Notes: generated by a model from the sequence alone, not told the origin. DNA of 64,000 nt from Mycobacterium botniense (GCF_010723305.1 NZ_BLKW01000002.1:1054001-1118000); one strand, 5' to 3'; counted from the first letter of the stretch, positions 1 to 12,433 are shown. A program made the numbers and translations.

Positions 1-3394
<3,394 letters not shown>

Positions 3395-4270
3395 GTGCCT
3401 AACCGACGCCGGCGCAAGTTCTCGACAGCTGTCAGTGCGGTCGCCGCTCTGGCAGTCGCGACTCCTTGTGCGTACTACGTTGTTGACGAATCGATGGCGG
3501 GTGACAAACCTGAGCACCACGAATTCGTTCGGGCGGCGGTGGCGACCGACCTGCCCAGCGAATTGATGTCGGCGCTGTCGCAGGGGCTGTCACAGTTTGG
3601 CATCAACCTGCCGCCGGTACCCAGCCTTTCGGGGACATCGACCACCTCCGGGCTGGCGCCTGCCGGCATGCCGGCCACCACCCCCGGCTTGACCACACCG
3701 GGTCTCACCTCGCCCGGGTTGACCTCGCCGGGCACGACCGCGCCGGGTCTCACCTCGCCCGGGTTGACCCCGCCCGGCACCACCGCGCCGTCGGCCACCG
3801 GTCCGTCGCTGACCGACCCCTCACTGACGAATCCGGGCCTGACGAATCCGACGGTGACCAGCCCCAACGGGGCATCGCCGGCCAACCCGGCCGGGGCCAC
3901 ACCGGGGTTGGCCACCCCCGGGACCACACCAGGGCTGACCACCCCGGTCGCCGGCGGCGCCGGACTGACGACGCCGGGCCTGACCAGTCCCAGCGAAGTA
4001 CCGATCACAACCCCGGTCGGATTGGATCCGGGAGCCGACGGGACCTACCCGATACTTGGCGATCCCTCGCTGGGTGCGGCAGCGCCGTCAACCGCCCCGT
4101 CGTCTGGCGGGCTGATCAGCGATGTCATGAACACCGCCAACCAGTTGGGCGCCAGCCAGGCCATCGACCTGATCAAAGGCATGGTGATGCCGTCGATCAT
4201 GCAGGCCGTGCAAAACGCTCGCCCGGCTGCGGCACCGCCCGCGCCTCCGCCACCGGCACCACCCGCCTAA
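3395..4270 (+). CDS. erp: Exported repetitive protein Erp
   Basis: Erp (PirG) is a mycobacterial surface-exposed protein needed for envelope integrity and virulence. The 291-residue product starts at a GTG with a strong Shine-Dalgarno. A basic N-terminus (MPNRRRRK) precedes a hydrophobic export segment at residues 12-28. After a conserved block (ELMSALSQGLSQFGIN) comes a Pro/Thr/Gly-rich central region at about residues 95-205 built of PGLTSPG/PGLTTPG-type pentapeptide repeats. A second conserved block (GLDPGADGTYPILGDP) and a C-terminal helix (GASQAIDLIKGMVMPSIMQAVQNA) with an Ala/Pro tail follow. Repeat number and order vary among mycobacteria, so this region is the useful typing feature. 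It is transcribed divergently from glf. Confidence 0.95.
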   Translation: MPNRRRRKFSTAVSAVAALAVATPCAYYVVDESMAGDKPEHHEFVRAAVATDLPSELMSALSQGLSQFGINLPPVPSLSGTSTTSGLAPAGMPATTPGLTTPGLTSPGLTSPGTTAPGLTSPGLTPPGTTAPSATGPSLTDPSLTNPGLTNPTVTSPNGASPANPAGATPGLATPGTTPGLTTPVAGGAGLTTPGLTSPSEVPITTPVGLDPGADGTYPILGDPSLGAAAPSTAPSSGGLISDVMNTANQLGASQAIDLIKGMVMPSIMQAVQNARPAAAPPAPPPPAPPA

Positions 4271-4310
4271 AGCGCAGAGACCTGTCACCCCGACGGCACC
4301 GCAGAGCGGC

Positions 4311-4340
4311 GCCGGACTCGGCCCCGACCACCAGTCCGGC
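4311..4340 (+). terminator. Candidate terminator hairpin after erp
   Basis: A perfect 8-bp inverted repeat, GCCGGACT (4311-4318) and AGTCCGGC (4333-4340), encloses a 14-nt loop 40 bp after the erp stop. There is no strong U-tract, as is common for mycobacterial terminators. Confidence 0.45.
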
Positions 4341-4376
4341 ACCACAAAGCCTGCGGTGCCGCCCCAGGTCGTCGCT

Positions 4377-4437
4377 CGTATGTGGACTTTCTTCATATAA
4401 GTCCGTGTCGAAACATTTATAACAATTACCACATACG
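4377..4437. promoter_or_regulatory. Paired 9-bp inverted sites in AT-rich leader before the amidase gene
   Basis: CGTATGTGG (4377-4385) and its exact reverse complement CCACATACG (4429-4437) are separated by 43 bp of unusually AT-rich DNA (with CATATAAG and TTTATAAC). The right copy lies 12 bp before the GTG start of the next gene. The layout fits a two-site operator or a bound promoter, rather than a terminator, but no regulator is known. Confidence 0.4.
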
Positions 4438-4449
4438 TACCATCGGCAC

Positions 4450-6069
4450 GTGCCGTGCCGTCGTCCGACCCCGACGATGCTGTTCACCGCCATCGCGGCG
4501 ACCGTCGTGACCCTGCTGTGGGCCAGTGACCCGGTACCTCCCCACCGTGACGAAACCACCGCGGTGGGGCGCACTCAGCTCCGTGAGCACCCGTTGGCCG
4601 GTCTTGGTGGCGGTGACACGATCCGTGAAATCAGCCAACGGACACCGTTTTCCATGGTTGCGCTGACCGGCGATGACCTGACCGGGACCTTCGTGCGGGT
4701 GCGCGCCAAGCATGCGGACGGGTCGTGGGGGCCATGGTATGCGACCGAGACCATGGAAACGGGACGCGACGGCGCTACCCGCAAATCACATGGCACTGAA
4801 CCGGTGTTCGTGGGCCGCACCACAACGGTGCAGGTCGCGGTCACACGCCCGGCCGGCGCACCGGTGACATCGGCGGCACCGCATCATGCATCGAGCCGCT
4901 CTGGACTGGGGTACCGGCCGGCAACGGCTGAACAGCCGCTCGCACAGAATATTTCCGCCGTCTTGATTTCGCCGCCGCAAGCACCGGTGGATACTCAGTG
5001 GACCCCGCCGAGCGCCGCCCTGGCACCGGGTCAGCCGCCGACCATCATCAGCCGCGCCCAATGGGGTGCCAACGAATCGTTGCGATGCGGAAACGTGTTG
5101 TACAGCAACGGTATTCGAGCAGCTGTGGTCCACCACACCGCAGGCGGCAACGACTACGCTCCAGAGGATTCGGCGGCGATCGTGCAGGCTATCTACGCCT
5201 ACCACACCAAGACTCTGGGCTGGTGTGACATCGCGTACAACGCGCTTGTCGACAAATACGGGCAAGTCTTCGAGGGCAGAGCCGGCGGAATCGTGAATGC
5301 GGTGGAGGGATCCCATACCGGGGGATTCAACCGCAACACCTGGGGTGTGGCGTTGATCGGCGAATTCGACGAGGTGCCGCCAACTCCGGTCCAAGTTCGT
5401 ACGGTGGGTCGGCTCCTGGGGTGGCGGTTGGGCAAGGATGGTGTCGACCCCAAGGGCACGGTGACCCTGGATTCGGCGGGCGGCCCCTACACGAAGTTCC
5501 CGGCAGGTGCCACCACGACCCTGCCGACGATATTCACCCACCGTGACGTGGGCTATACCGACTGCCCCGGTGATGCCGTCTACGCGCTTCTGGACAAGAT
5601 CCGTGATACCGCTGCGCGTTTCAACGCGCCACTCGGCACCGAGGAGTTGGCCGCCTCGCTGGAAGGGGGCGCGATCTACCAGCGCTGGCAAGCCATGGGC
5701 GGCCTGAACAGTGCGCTGGGGGCACCAACCTCGCCAGAAGCCAGCGGAGCGGGCTCGGCACGCTATGTCACATTTCAAAAGGGCGCAATCTACTGGTCGC
5801 CCGAAACCGGAGCGCAGCCCATCACCGGCGCGATTTATGATGCGTGGGCATCGCTGGGGTACGAGCGCGGTGCGCTCGGATTGCCCACCAGCGGCGAAAT
5901 TCAGGAGCCGCAATGGGTGAAGCAGAATTTCCAGCACGGCACACTGAATGTCGACCGGCTGGACGGCACCGTCAGCCGGGTGATGGATGGGGTAGCGCAG
6001 GTGTTGCCGCCGCCGTCCCCTAGCGGCCCTCCGGTGCAGCTGGAGCGATTCTCGCCACCGATCGGTTGA
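4450..6069 (+). CDS. Secreted PGRP/amidase-domain protein with LGFP repeats (Rv3811-like)
   Basis: A 539-residue protein, the same length as Mtb Rv3811. A hydrophobic export segment occupies about residues 10-27. The central peptidoglycan-recognition / N-acetylmuramoyl-L-alanine amidase domain (about 195-390) has VVHHTAGG near residue 226 and HRDVGYTDCPGD near 364, which supply the zinc-ligand His, His and Cys positions of the amidase_2 fold. The C-terminus holds two LGFP repeats (YQRWQAMGGLNSALGAP and YDAWASLGYERGALGLP), cell-wall-binding modules typical of Corynebacteriales. It therefore probably cleaves or binds peptidoglycan outside the membrane. The PE_PGRS62 gene that follows in Mtb is absent here. 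The next gene converges on it after 37 bp. Confidence 0.88.
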   Translation: MPCRRPTPTMLFTAIAATVVTLLWASDPVPPHRDETTAVGRTQLREHPLAGLGGGDTIREISQRTPFSMVALTGDDLTGTFVRVRAKHADGSWGPWYATETMETGRDGATRKSHGTEPVFVGRTTTVQVAVTRPAGAPVTSAAPHHASSRSGLGYRPATAEQPLAQNISAVLISPPQAPVDTQWTPPSAALAPGQPPTIISRAQWGANESLRCGNVLYSNGIRAAVVHHTAGGNDYAPEDSAAIVQAIYAYHTKTLGWCDIAYNALVDKYGQVFEGRAGGIVNAVEGSHTGGFNRNTWGVALIGEFDEVPPTPVQVRTVGRLLGWRLGKDGVDPKGTVTLDSAGGPYTKFPAGATTTLPTIFTHRDVGYTDCPGDAVYALLDKIRDTAARFNAPLGTEELAASLEGGAIYQRWQAMGGLNSALGAPTSPEASGAGSARYVTFQKGAIYWSPETGAQPITGAIYDAWASLGYERGALGLPTSGEIQEPQWVKQNFQHGTLNVDRLDGTVSRVMDGVAQVLPPPSPSGPPVQLERFSPPIG

Positions 6070-6106
6070 TGTGCGAGGCCGGGCTGCGCCGTGCCTGGTT
6101 GCACCG

Positions 6107-6922
6107 TTATGCCCACCAGCGTTCCAGCACCCGCGCCACTCCGTCGTCGGTGTTGGGGGCGGTAACCTCGTCGGCCGCGGCCAACGCCTCGGGATGGGCG
6201 TTGCCCATCGCCACTCCATGCCCGGCGCGTAACAGCATCGGCACGTCGTTGGGCATGTCCCCAAATGCCACCACTTCTTCATCGGTGATGCCCAGCGGAG
6301 AGGCGATCTCCTCGACGCCGGTCGCCTTATTGACTCCCGCCGGCACGATCTCCACCAGTCCATTGTCGGTGGAATAAGTGATATCGCCCTGGATACCGAT
6401 GTACTTGGCTAATTCGGCTGCCATCTCGGCACTGCGGGCACCGGGTTTCCGGATCAACAGTTTGACCGCGGGCGCGCTGAGTAAGTCTCTAATTGACACC
6501 TCGGTGTTATCCGGGTTAAGCCAAGCGTGCTCGTAGCCCGGTGAACTGACGAACTGAGGCGTGGCCGTGTCGTGCACGCTGCCGCCGACACGCTCGACAG
6601 CCAGCCCGGCGCCTGGTATCACCCGCGTCGCGACCTCCGCCAGCTCGCCGAGGGTCTCGACCGGCAGGGTGCGCACCGACACGATTCGATCGGCAGCGGA
6701 GTCGTAGATGACTGCCCCGTTGGCGCACACGGCCATTGGTGCGAAGCCAAGCGCGTCGACGACCGGCCACACCCAGCGGGGTGGGCGGCCCGTCGCCAGG
6801 ATGAACCGCGCACCGGCTGCGACCGCGGCGTGCACGGCGTGGCGAGTGCGAGGACTGATGGTGTCATCATCGTTGAGCAGAGTGCCATCCACGTCGCAGG
6901 CGATCAGTGCGGGCAGCGTCAT
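6107..6922 (-). CDS. Cof-type HAD-superfamily hydrolase (Rv3813c-like)
   Basis: A 271-residue HAD phosphatase of the Cof/type IIB class. Motif I is DVDGTLLNDDD (residues 10-20) with the nucleophile and acid/base Asp pair. ATGRPP supplies the motif II threonine. VVAFGDMPNDVPMLL near residue 220 is motif IV with the metal-binding acidic residues. Substrates of this family are sugar phosphates, nucleotides or flavin phosphates and cannot be predicted here. It lies just upstream of the acyltransferase array on the same strand, after a 63-bp gap, as in Mtb. Confidence 0.88.
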   Translation of the reverse strand: MTLPALIACDVDGTLLNDDDTISPRTRHAVHAAVAAGARFILATGRPPRWVWPVVDALGFAPMAVCANGAVIYDSAADRIVSVRTLPVETLGELAEVATRVIPGAGLAVERVGGSVHDTATPQFVSSPGYEHAWLNPDNTEVSIRDLLSAPAVKLLIRKPGARSAEMAAELAKYIGIQGDITYSTDNGLVEIVPAGVNKATGVEEIASPLGITDEEVVAFGDMPNDVPMLLRAGHGVAMGNAHPEALAAADEVTAPNTDDGVARVLERWWA

Positions 6923-6985
6923 CGGCCCGATCCCCGTGGGCCGCTCGTCGGAGCCGTCACTCGGACATGCCTCTGCCTACCGTTT

Positions 6986-7738
6986 TCACCGGCTGGTCCT
7001 GCCCTGTTTCCGGGCCCGCTCGGCTAATTCGGCGGCACGCAGGCCCTTCGAGTCTTCCGGAGTCGGCGCACCGCCCCCCAGCCGCCGTGGCACCCAGTAC
7101 GCCCCCGCAGGGTGCGGATATTCCTCTTGGACTCGATACAGCAACGAATTCATCCGTTCCCGCAACATGGCGTTGACTTGGTCGACACCACCCGACGGCC
7201 ACAGCGGTGCACCGGCCGCGACGGTGATCGGAACATTGGCGCGAATCAGGTTCTTCGGATGGTCTTTAGCCCAAATCCGCTGCGCACCCCAGACAATTAA
7301 GGGAACTATCGGTACGCGGGCCTCCAGCGCCATACGCGCCGCGCCGGTTTTGAACGGTCTCAGCTCAAAACTCCGGCTGATCGTAGCCTCGGGATGCAAC
7401 CCGACGAGTTCGCCCTCCTTGAGCCGCTGCACTGCAGCCGCATATGCGTCAGCGCCGACACTGCGGTCAACCGGAATGAGTTTGGCATGCCGGATCACGT
7501 AATTGACTGCCCACACCTCCCGCATTTCCGCTTTGATCATGAATCTCAAACGCCGCCGTCGCCGGTAGGCGGCGATCGAAGCGGGGAGCCAGTCCACATA
7601 GCTGGTGTGGTTCAGTGCGACCACGGCGCCGCCGCGGTCGGGAATGTTCTCTAGGCCCTCATACGTGATTGTGATCCCGTTGGCCGCGACTATCGGCGGG
7701 ACGATGATTTCCATCATGCGAAAAAATGGCTCTGCCAT
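6986..7738 (-). CDS. PlsC-type acyltransferase, paralog 1 (Rv3814c-like)
   Basis: A 250-residue 1-acyl-sn-glycerol-3-phosphate acyltransferase family member that would transfer an acyl chain from acyl-CoA to a phospholipid precursor or related acceptor at the membrane. The catalytic NHTSYVDW block (HX4D motif) is near residue 41, IPVDRSVGADAY near 89, and the acceptor-binding PEATISRSFEL block near 111. The C-terminus is PHPAGAYWVPRRLGGGAPTP, a signature shared by all four paralogs in this array. The start chosen is the MAEPFF methionine, matching the paralogs. It is the last gene of a four-gene tandem array. Acceptor and acyl donor are unknown. Confidence 0.88.
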   Translation of the reverse strand: MAEPFFRMMEIIVPPIVAANGITITYEGLENIPDRGGAVVALNHTSYVDWLPASIAAYRRRRRLRFMIKAEMREVWAVNYVIRHAKLIPVDRSVGADAYAAAVQRLKEGELVGLHPEATISRSFELRPFKTGAARMALEARVPIVPLIVWGAQRIWAKDHPKNLIRANVPITVAAGAPLWPSGGVDQVNAMLRERMNSLLYRVQEEYPHPAGAYWVPRRLGGGAPTPEDSKGLRAAELAERARKQGRTSR

Positions 7739-7938
7739 AACGGTTTTCCCCCGTTCGCTGCTGCTGCCCAACTGCCTTAGCTGAACCGTTGCTGTGTGAT
7801 CGTGGTTGTGCACCAGTGTCATCGCACGATTCATTTCCACTGCTCGCCGGCGTCACATGTGCGCCAACATCACTGATAGGTGCTGTCCCGGTGTTTCGCC
7901 GACGCGGTGCGCCGATCCGGCGGGCAAACTGCATCCGC

Positions 7939-8720
7939 CTAAGCCGCCCCGGCTGATGATTGCGCGGCGCCCGTTCCCGCTCGGCGCGTTGTCCTGCGCG
8001 CTCGACGATTTCGGCTTGGTCGAGCGCGTTAGCCTCCTCCGGTGTCGGTGCGCCACCGCCAAGTCGGCGCGGCACCCAGTATGCACCGGCCGGGTGCGGG
8101 TATGACTCTTGTGTCTCGTGCAACAACGTGGTCATCGCCTCGCGCAGGGCCGTCTGGGTTTGGTCTAGCGTGGCGGCGGCGTATAGCGGCTTTCCAATGT
8201 TAACGATGATTGGAATATTGTTTCTTCCTAGTGATTTTGGGTGATCTTTAGTCCAAATACGTTGAGCTCCCCATACTATGAGCGGAATGATCGGCACGTC
8301 GGCTTCGTGAGCCATCCGGGCCGCGCCACTCTTGAACTCCCGCAACTCGAAACTGCGGCTGATGGTGCCCTCTGGATGCACGCCGATGAGTTCTCCCTCA
8401 CGCAGGCGCTGAACAGCGATCGCGTAAGCATCGGCTCCGGCGTTGCGGTCCACCGGGATGAGCTTGACGTGCTTGATCACAAAGTTAATCGACCGCACAT
8501 GCTGTAACTCGGCTTTGATCAGGAACCGCAGACGTCGGCCTCGGTTGACCGCCGCATACGCCGCCGGAATCCAGTCCAGATAGCTGGTGTGGTTCATCGC
8601 GACCACCGCGCCACCGTGTTGCGGAATGTTTTCTTGGCCAAGAAACGTGATCCGTGCCCCGGTGGCGGCGACAGCCGCCTTGACCAGAATCTCGATGATG
8701 CGAAACACCGGCTCGGCCAT
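7939..8720 (-). pseudogene. PlsC-type acyltransferase, paralog 2; tail frameshifted as written
   Basis: Starts at MAEPVFRIIEIL (ATG 8718-8720) and carries NHTSYLDW, IPVDRNAGADAY and PEGTISRSF motifs of the acyltransferase family. As written the frame fails to stop and runs to 7659, giving a 353-residue protein with a roughly 95-residue low-quality tail that overlaps the next gene by 80 bp. Adding one base to the four-C run at 7947-7950 (G run on the coding strand) brings a TAG into frame at 7939-7941, giving 260 residues, the normal family length. The natural product is thus very likely full-length and the long tail is an artefact or a recent stop loss. Five bp separate it from paralog 3. Confidence 0.8.
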
Positions 8721-8725
8721 TCCCG

Positions 8726-9504
8726 CTACTCCCCTCGTCCAGCCCACCCCGACCCGGACTTTTGCTGTGTGTGGTGCGCGGCCCGCGCCGCGAACTCCGC
8801 AGCGTCCATCCGGGCCGCTTCGGCTAAAGTCGGCGCACTGCCGCCCAGCCGATGCGGCACCCACCACACCCCGGGCGGATGCGGATACTCCTGCTGAACC
8901 CGGTGCAGCAAAGCGGTCATCGACTCACGAAGTGCGGCGTTCGTCTGTTCTACGCCTTCGGCGGCGCACATCGGTGCACCAACCGCAACCGCAATTGGTA
9001 TTTTTTTGCGGCCCAAGTTTTTTGGGTGATCTTTCGTCCAGATCCGGTGCGCGCCCCACACGATGAGAGGAATGATCGGGACTCGTGCCTCCGCAGCCAT
9101 GCGGGCCGCGCCCGTCTTGAACGGTTTCAGTTCAAAGCTGCGGCTGATCGTGGCCTCAGGATAGACCCCACAAGTTCCCCCTCCCGCAGCCGCTGCACAG
9201 CCACGGCATATGCGTCGGCGCCCGCACTGCGGTCCACCGGAATCGTCTTGGTGTGCTTGATCAGGTAATTCACCAGCTTCACTTGCTGCATCTCAGCCTT
9301 GATCATGAATCGCAGCCGTCGGCGCCGCTGATATGTGGCCAGTGCAGCCGGTAAAAAGTCGACATAGCTGGTGTGGTTGATCGCGATCACGGCGCCGCCA
9401 TGGGCGGGAATGTGTTCCACGCCGCTGAAGCTGAGGGGGCTTCCGGAGGCCGCGACGACTACCCGAGCCACAATCTCCAACGCGCGGAAAACCGGCTCCG
9501 CCAT
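8726..9504 (-). pseudogene. PlsC-type acyltransferase, paralog 3; internal frameshift
   Basis: Two frames together encode a complete family member. From MAEPVFRALEIV (ATG 9502-9504) the frame covers NHTSYVDF, the IPVDRSAGADAY block and GELVG, then derails. A frame one base away resumes with the PEATISRSF block and runs to the PHPPGVWWVPHRLGG signature and stop at 8726. The break is at 9166-9169, a four-C run (GGGG on the coding strand) where five would restore GELVGVYPEA. Repair gives 259 residues, equal to Mtb Rv3816c. Either a genuine one-base deletion inactivated this copy, or the base call is wrong. Paralog 4 lies 6 bp upstream. Confidence 0.85.
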
Positions 9505-9510
9505 CCGCTG

Positions 9511-10287
9511 TTACTCCACGGCTCCGGCGGCACCACCCTGCTCCGCCCGGCGAGCTGCTCTTTCTGCAGCCTCCTGGGCGTCGAGTCGGGCTGCCTCCGC
9601 CAATGACGGCGCGCCTCCCCCCAGCCGGTGCGGCACCCAGAACTCCCCTGCCGGGTGCGGCCCGTAAGCCTCCTGCACCTTTTCGAGCAGATGCTGCATC
9701 CGGGCCCGCAGCAGCGCAGTCAGCTCGGAGGCCGGAAGTGTCGGGGCGATCGGCTCCCCGACGGCGACCGCGATGGGGACCTTTGGGCGAAACAGTTTCT
9801 TGGGATGGTCTTTGGTCCAGATCCGCTGAGCCCCCCACACGATGTGGGGGATGATGGGCACGTCCGCCGCCACAGCCATGCGGGCAGCTCCGCCCTTGAG
9901 TTCCTTGATTTCAAAACTGCGGCTGATCGTCGCCTCCGGATAGACACCGACCAGTTCACCGGCCTTGAGCAGCACGACCGCCGCGTCAAAGGCTGCGGCG
10001 CCGTTGTCACGGTCCACCGGGATGTGCCGGCATGCCCGCATGATCGGCCCGGCGACCTTGTGGTCGAAGACCTCCCGCTTGGCCATGAACCGCACTTTGC
10101 GCCCCAGCCCCTGCTGGTAGGCCGGCAACCCGGCGAAGGTGAAGTCGAAATAACTGGTGTGGTTGATGGCGATGACGGCCCCACCGCTGGCGGGCACATT
10201 CTCCACGCCGGTGACATGGAACTGTAAACCCTGCACTCGCCAGGTCAGGCGTGCGAGCTGGATGATCGTCGCATACACCGGCTCCAC
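9511..10287 (-). CDS. PlsC-type acyltransferase, paralog 4 (Rv3816c-like)
   Basis: An intact 258-residue acyltransferase of the same family and the first gene of the array. It has NHTSYFDF (HX4D) near residue 42, IPVDRDNGAAAFDA, and the EATISRSFEI acceptor block, ending in PHPAGEFWVPHRLGGGAPSL and an Ala-rich tail. It differs from the other three in an insertion after the first motif (GLPAYQQGLGRKVRFMAKRE) and in lacking the MAEP start, so it is the most divergent copy. It probably shares the array promoter lying in the 184 bp between it and the divergent Rieske gene. Confidence 0.88.
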   Translation of the reverse strand: MEPVYATIIQLARLTWRVQGLQFHVTGVENVPASGGAVIAINHTSYFDFTFAGLPAYQQGLGRKVRFMAKREVFDHKVAGPIMRACRHIPVDRDNGAAAFDAAVVLLKAGELVGVYPEATISRSFEIKELKGGAARMAVAADVPIIPHIVWGAQRIWTKDHPKKLFRPKVPIAVAVGEPIAPTLPASELTALLRARMQHLLEKVQEAYGPHPAGEFWVPHRLGGGAPSLAEAARLDAQEAAERAARRAEQGGAAGAVE

Positions 10288-10471
10288 AGCGCCCAGCCTA
10301 ATGCCCCGTCGGGAAGTCTTTCGGGCTCGGACGTGAGGCGGGGGTTCTGAGCAGTTCCCGCGGTTCTGCCCGGTTGCTGACCGGCCGTAGCACCAGTCCG
10401 CTCGCTAAGCTCAAAACGACGTTGCTGTCCTATCGTCCTACCCCTGCATGAAAGGTACGTGAAAGGTATTC
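10288..10471. promoter_or_regulatory. Divergent promoter region with repeats at the Rieske-gene start
   Basis: This 184-bp spacer lies between the acyltransferase array and the Rieske gene. Two copies of TGAAAGGTA lie 11 bp apart at about 10449-10467; the second provides the ribosome-binding site. CTGCATGAA (10444-10452) and TTCGTGCAG (10469-10477) form a 9-bp inverted repeat with one mismatch that spans the GTG start codon, so the start may be folded or bound. Confidence 0.35.
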
Positions 10472-12022
10472 GTGCAGCTCACCAGCATCGGCCATGCCGG
10501 ATTTCTGATCCAGACCGCGGCGGGCAGCATCCTGTGCGACCCCTGGGTTAATCCGGCCTATTTCGCGTCGTGGTTCCCATTCCCGGACAACAGCACACTG
10601 GACTGGGCTGCCCTGGGTGACTGCGACTACCTCTACGTGTCACATCTGCATCGGGACCACTTCGACGCGAGGCTGCTGGCCGCGCACGTGAACAAGGATG
10701 CGGTGGTACTGCTGCCCGACTATCCGGTGCCCGACCTGCGAGACGAGCTGACCAAGCTGGGTTTCCACCGGTTTTTCGAGACCACCGACTCGGTCAAACA
10801 TCGGCTCAGCGGACCTAAAGGCGAGCTTGAGGTGATGATCATCGCGTTGCGGAGCCCCGCTGACGGCCCGATCGGCGACTCGGCGCTGGTGGTCTCCGAC
10901 GGCGAGACCACGGTTTTTAACATGAACGATGCCCGCCCCGTGGAGGTGGACATGCTGCCCGCCGAGTTCGGTCACATCGACGTGCACATGCTCCAGTACT
11001 CCGGGGCGATCTGGTACCCGATGGTCTACGACATGCCGGCGCGCGCCAAAAAGGCCTTCGGCACCCAAAAGCGGCAGCGTCAGATGGACCGCGCCCGCCA
11101 GTACATCGCACAGGTGGGGGCCACGTGGGTGGTGCCATCCGCCGGTCCGCCGTGTTTCTTGGATGCGGAGTTGCGCTACCTCAACGACGACCACGGAGAT
11201 CCCGCCAATATCTTTCCCGACCAGATGGTCTTCCTGGAACAGATGCGTGCGCACGGCCACCACCGCGGCCTGCTCATGATTCCCGGTTCCACCGCCGACT
11301 TCACCGGTCCGGTATTGCACTCAGTGCATCACCCGCTGCCGCACGACCAGATTGAGGCCATGTTCACCACCGGCAAGGCGGCTTATCTCTCCGACTACGC
11401 CGACCGGATGGCCCCCGTCATCGCCGCGGAGAAGGCCAGTTGGGCCCCGGCGACCGGCGAGGCGCTGCTCAAGCCGCTGCGGGAACTGTTCGAGCCGATC
11501 ATGTGGCAAAGCGACGAGATCTGCGACGGTGTGGGCTACCCAGTGGAACTGGTTATCGGTTCCGAGTCCATAGTTCTCGACTTTCCGAAACGAGCTGTGC
11601 GAGAACCGATTAACGGCGAGAAGTTTCGCTACGGCTTCGCTATCGCGCCGGAGTTGGTTCGCACTGTGCTGCGCGACAACGAACCAGACTGGGTCAACAC
11701 CATTTTCCTGTCCACCCGCTTCAGGGCCTGGCGGGTCGGTGGTTACAACGAATACCTCTATACATTTTTCAAATGCCTTACCGGCGAACGGATCACGTAT
11801 GCCAATGGCTGGTTCGCTGAAGCACATGATGACACTGCGTCGATCGCGTTGGACCGCTGGGAAGTTCAACGCCGCTGCCCACACCTGAAGGCTGACTTAT
11901 CTAAATTCGGTGTGGTCGAAGGTAATACATTGACTTGCAACATGCATGGCTGGCAGTGGGATCTGGACACCGGCCGCTGTCTCACGGCACGCGGTCACGA
12001 GCTTCGGTGTTCACCGCTGTGA
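10472..12022 (+). CDS. Metallo-beta-lactamase fold / Rieske [2Fe-2S] fusion protein (Rv3818-like)
   Basis: A 516-residue protein, the same length as Mtb Rv3818. The N-terminal half is a metallo-beta-lactamase-fold domain with SHLHRDHFD near residue 54 (HxHxDH-type zinc ligands) and further His and Asp residues. The C-terminus is a Rieske domain with CPH near residue 473 and CNMHGWQWD about 18 residues later, the C-x-H...C-x2-H set that binds a [2Fe-2S] cluster. The combination resembles CMP-N-acetylneuraminate hydroxylase architecture, so a cytosolic redox or oxygenase role is plausible but the substrate is unknown. It starts at a GTG after GAAAGG. Its TGA overlaps the next gene's GTG. Confidence 0.88.
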   Translation: MQLTSIGHAGFLIQTAAGSILCDPWVNPAYFASWFPFPDNSTLDWAALGDCDYLYVSHLHRDHFDARLLAAHVNKDAVVLLPDYPVPDLRDELTKLGFHRFFETTDSVKHRLSGPKGELEVMIIALRSPADGPIGDSALVVSDGETTVFNMNDARPVEVDMLPAEFGHIDVHMLQYSGAIWYPMVYDMPARAKKAFGTQKRQRQMDRARQYIAQVGATWVVPSAGPPCFLDAELRYLNDDHGDPANIFPDQMVFLEQMRAHGHHRGLLMIPGSTADFTGPVLHSVHHPLPHDQIEAMFTTGKAAYLSDYADRMAPVIAAEKASWAPATGEALLKPLRELFEPIMWQSDEICDGVGYPVELVIGSESIVLDFPKRAVREPINGEKFRYGFAIAPELVRTVLRDNEPDWVNTIFLSTRFRAWRVGGYNEYLYTFFKCLTGERITYANGWFAEAHDDTASIALDRWEVQRRCPHLKADLSKFGVVEGNTLTCNMHGWQWDLDTGRCLTARGHELRCSPL

Positions 12023-12369
12023 GCAAGGCGGCCAGGCGGTCCTACGACGACGGTCTCGTGCAGCTGGACGATCAAGCGATCACCCTGCGCCGCTACCACT
12101 TTCCCTCTGGCACAGCGAAAGTCATTCCACTGAACACTGTCCGCGGATACAGGGCTGAGCCACTGGGCCTGCTGCTGCACCGGTTCCGTATCTGGGGCAG
12201 CTCAGATCTGCGCCGCTGGCTGCCGTTAGACGTACGTCGACCGCTGAAATCGACGTTGATCACGCTGGACGTACCGGGAACCCGGCCAAGGCCCGCATTC
12301 ACCCCGGCACATCCGGCCGAGTTTATCGCATTGCTCGACGAGCTGCTGGCTGGCCGGCAGCCGTGTTGA
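12019..12369 (+). CDS. Small PH-like conserved protein (Rv3819-like)
   Basis: A 116-residue basic protein beginning at a GTG that overlaps the preceding stop as GTGA, so it is translationally coupled to the Rieske fusion. It has alternating short hydrophobic strands (RRYHFPSGTAKVIPLNTVRGY, WLPLDVRRP, STLITLDVP) and a C-terminal helix (AEFIALLDELLAG), a pattern seen in small bacterial PH-like domains. Length and position match Mtb Rv3819 (111 residues). Function unknown; the tight coupling suggests it works with, or is regulated like, the Rieske protein. Confidence 0.75.
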   Translation: MSKAARRSYDDGLVQLDDQAITLRRYHFPSGTAKVIPLNTVRGYRAEPLGLLLHRFRIWGSSDLRRWLPLDVRRPLKSTLITLDVPGTRPRPAFTPAHPAEFIALLDELLAGRQPC

Positions 12370-12433
12370 TCCTCTTCGGGTCGGTCTTCCCGGTTTTTCT
12401 GCCCTATTGACAAATCAACGAATCGGCACTGAG

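Noticed and set aside
3680..4000. Possible CRISPR or DNA repeat array from short direct repeats
   Set aside because: The repeats are codon-level PGLTSPG repeats within erp, in frame and of variable spacing, with no spacer pattern.
4786..6363. A 525-codon open frame antisense to the amidase gene
   Set aside because: It is a high-GC shadow with Arg/Cys-rich composition, no ribosome-binding site and no recognisable domain.
7659..7938. A real 95-residue C-terminal domain on acyltransferase paralog 2
   Set aside because: The tail has shadow-frame composition and overlaps the next gene by 80 bp; one base in a homopolymer restores the normal family length.
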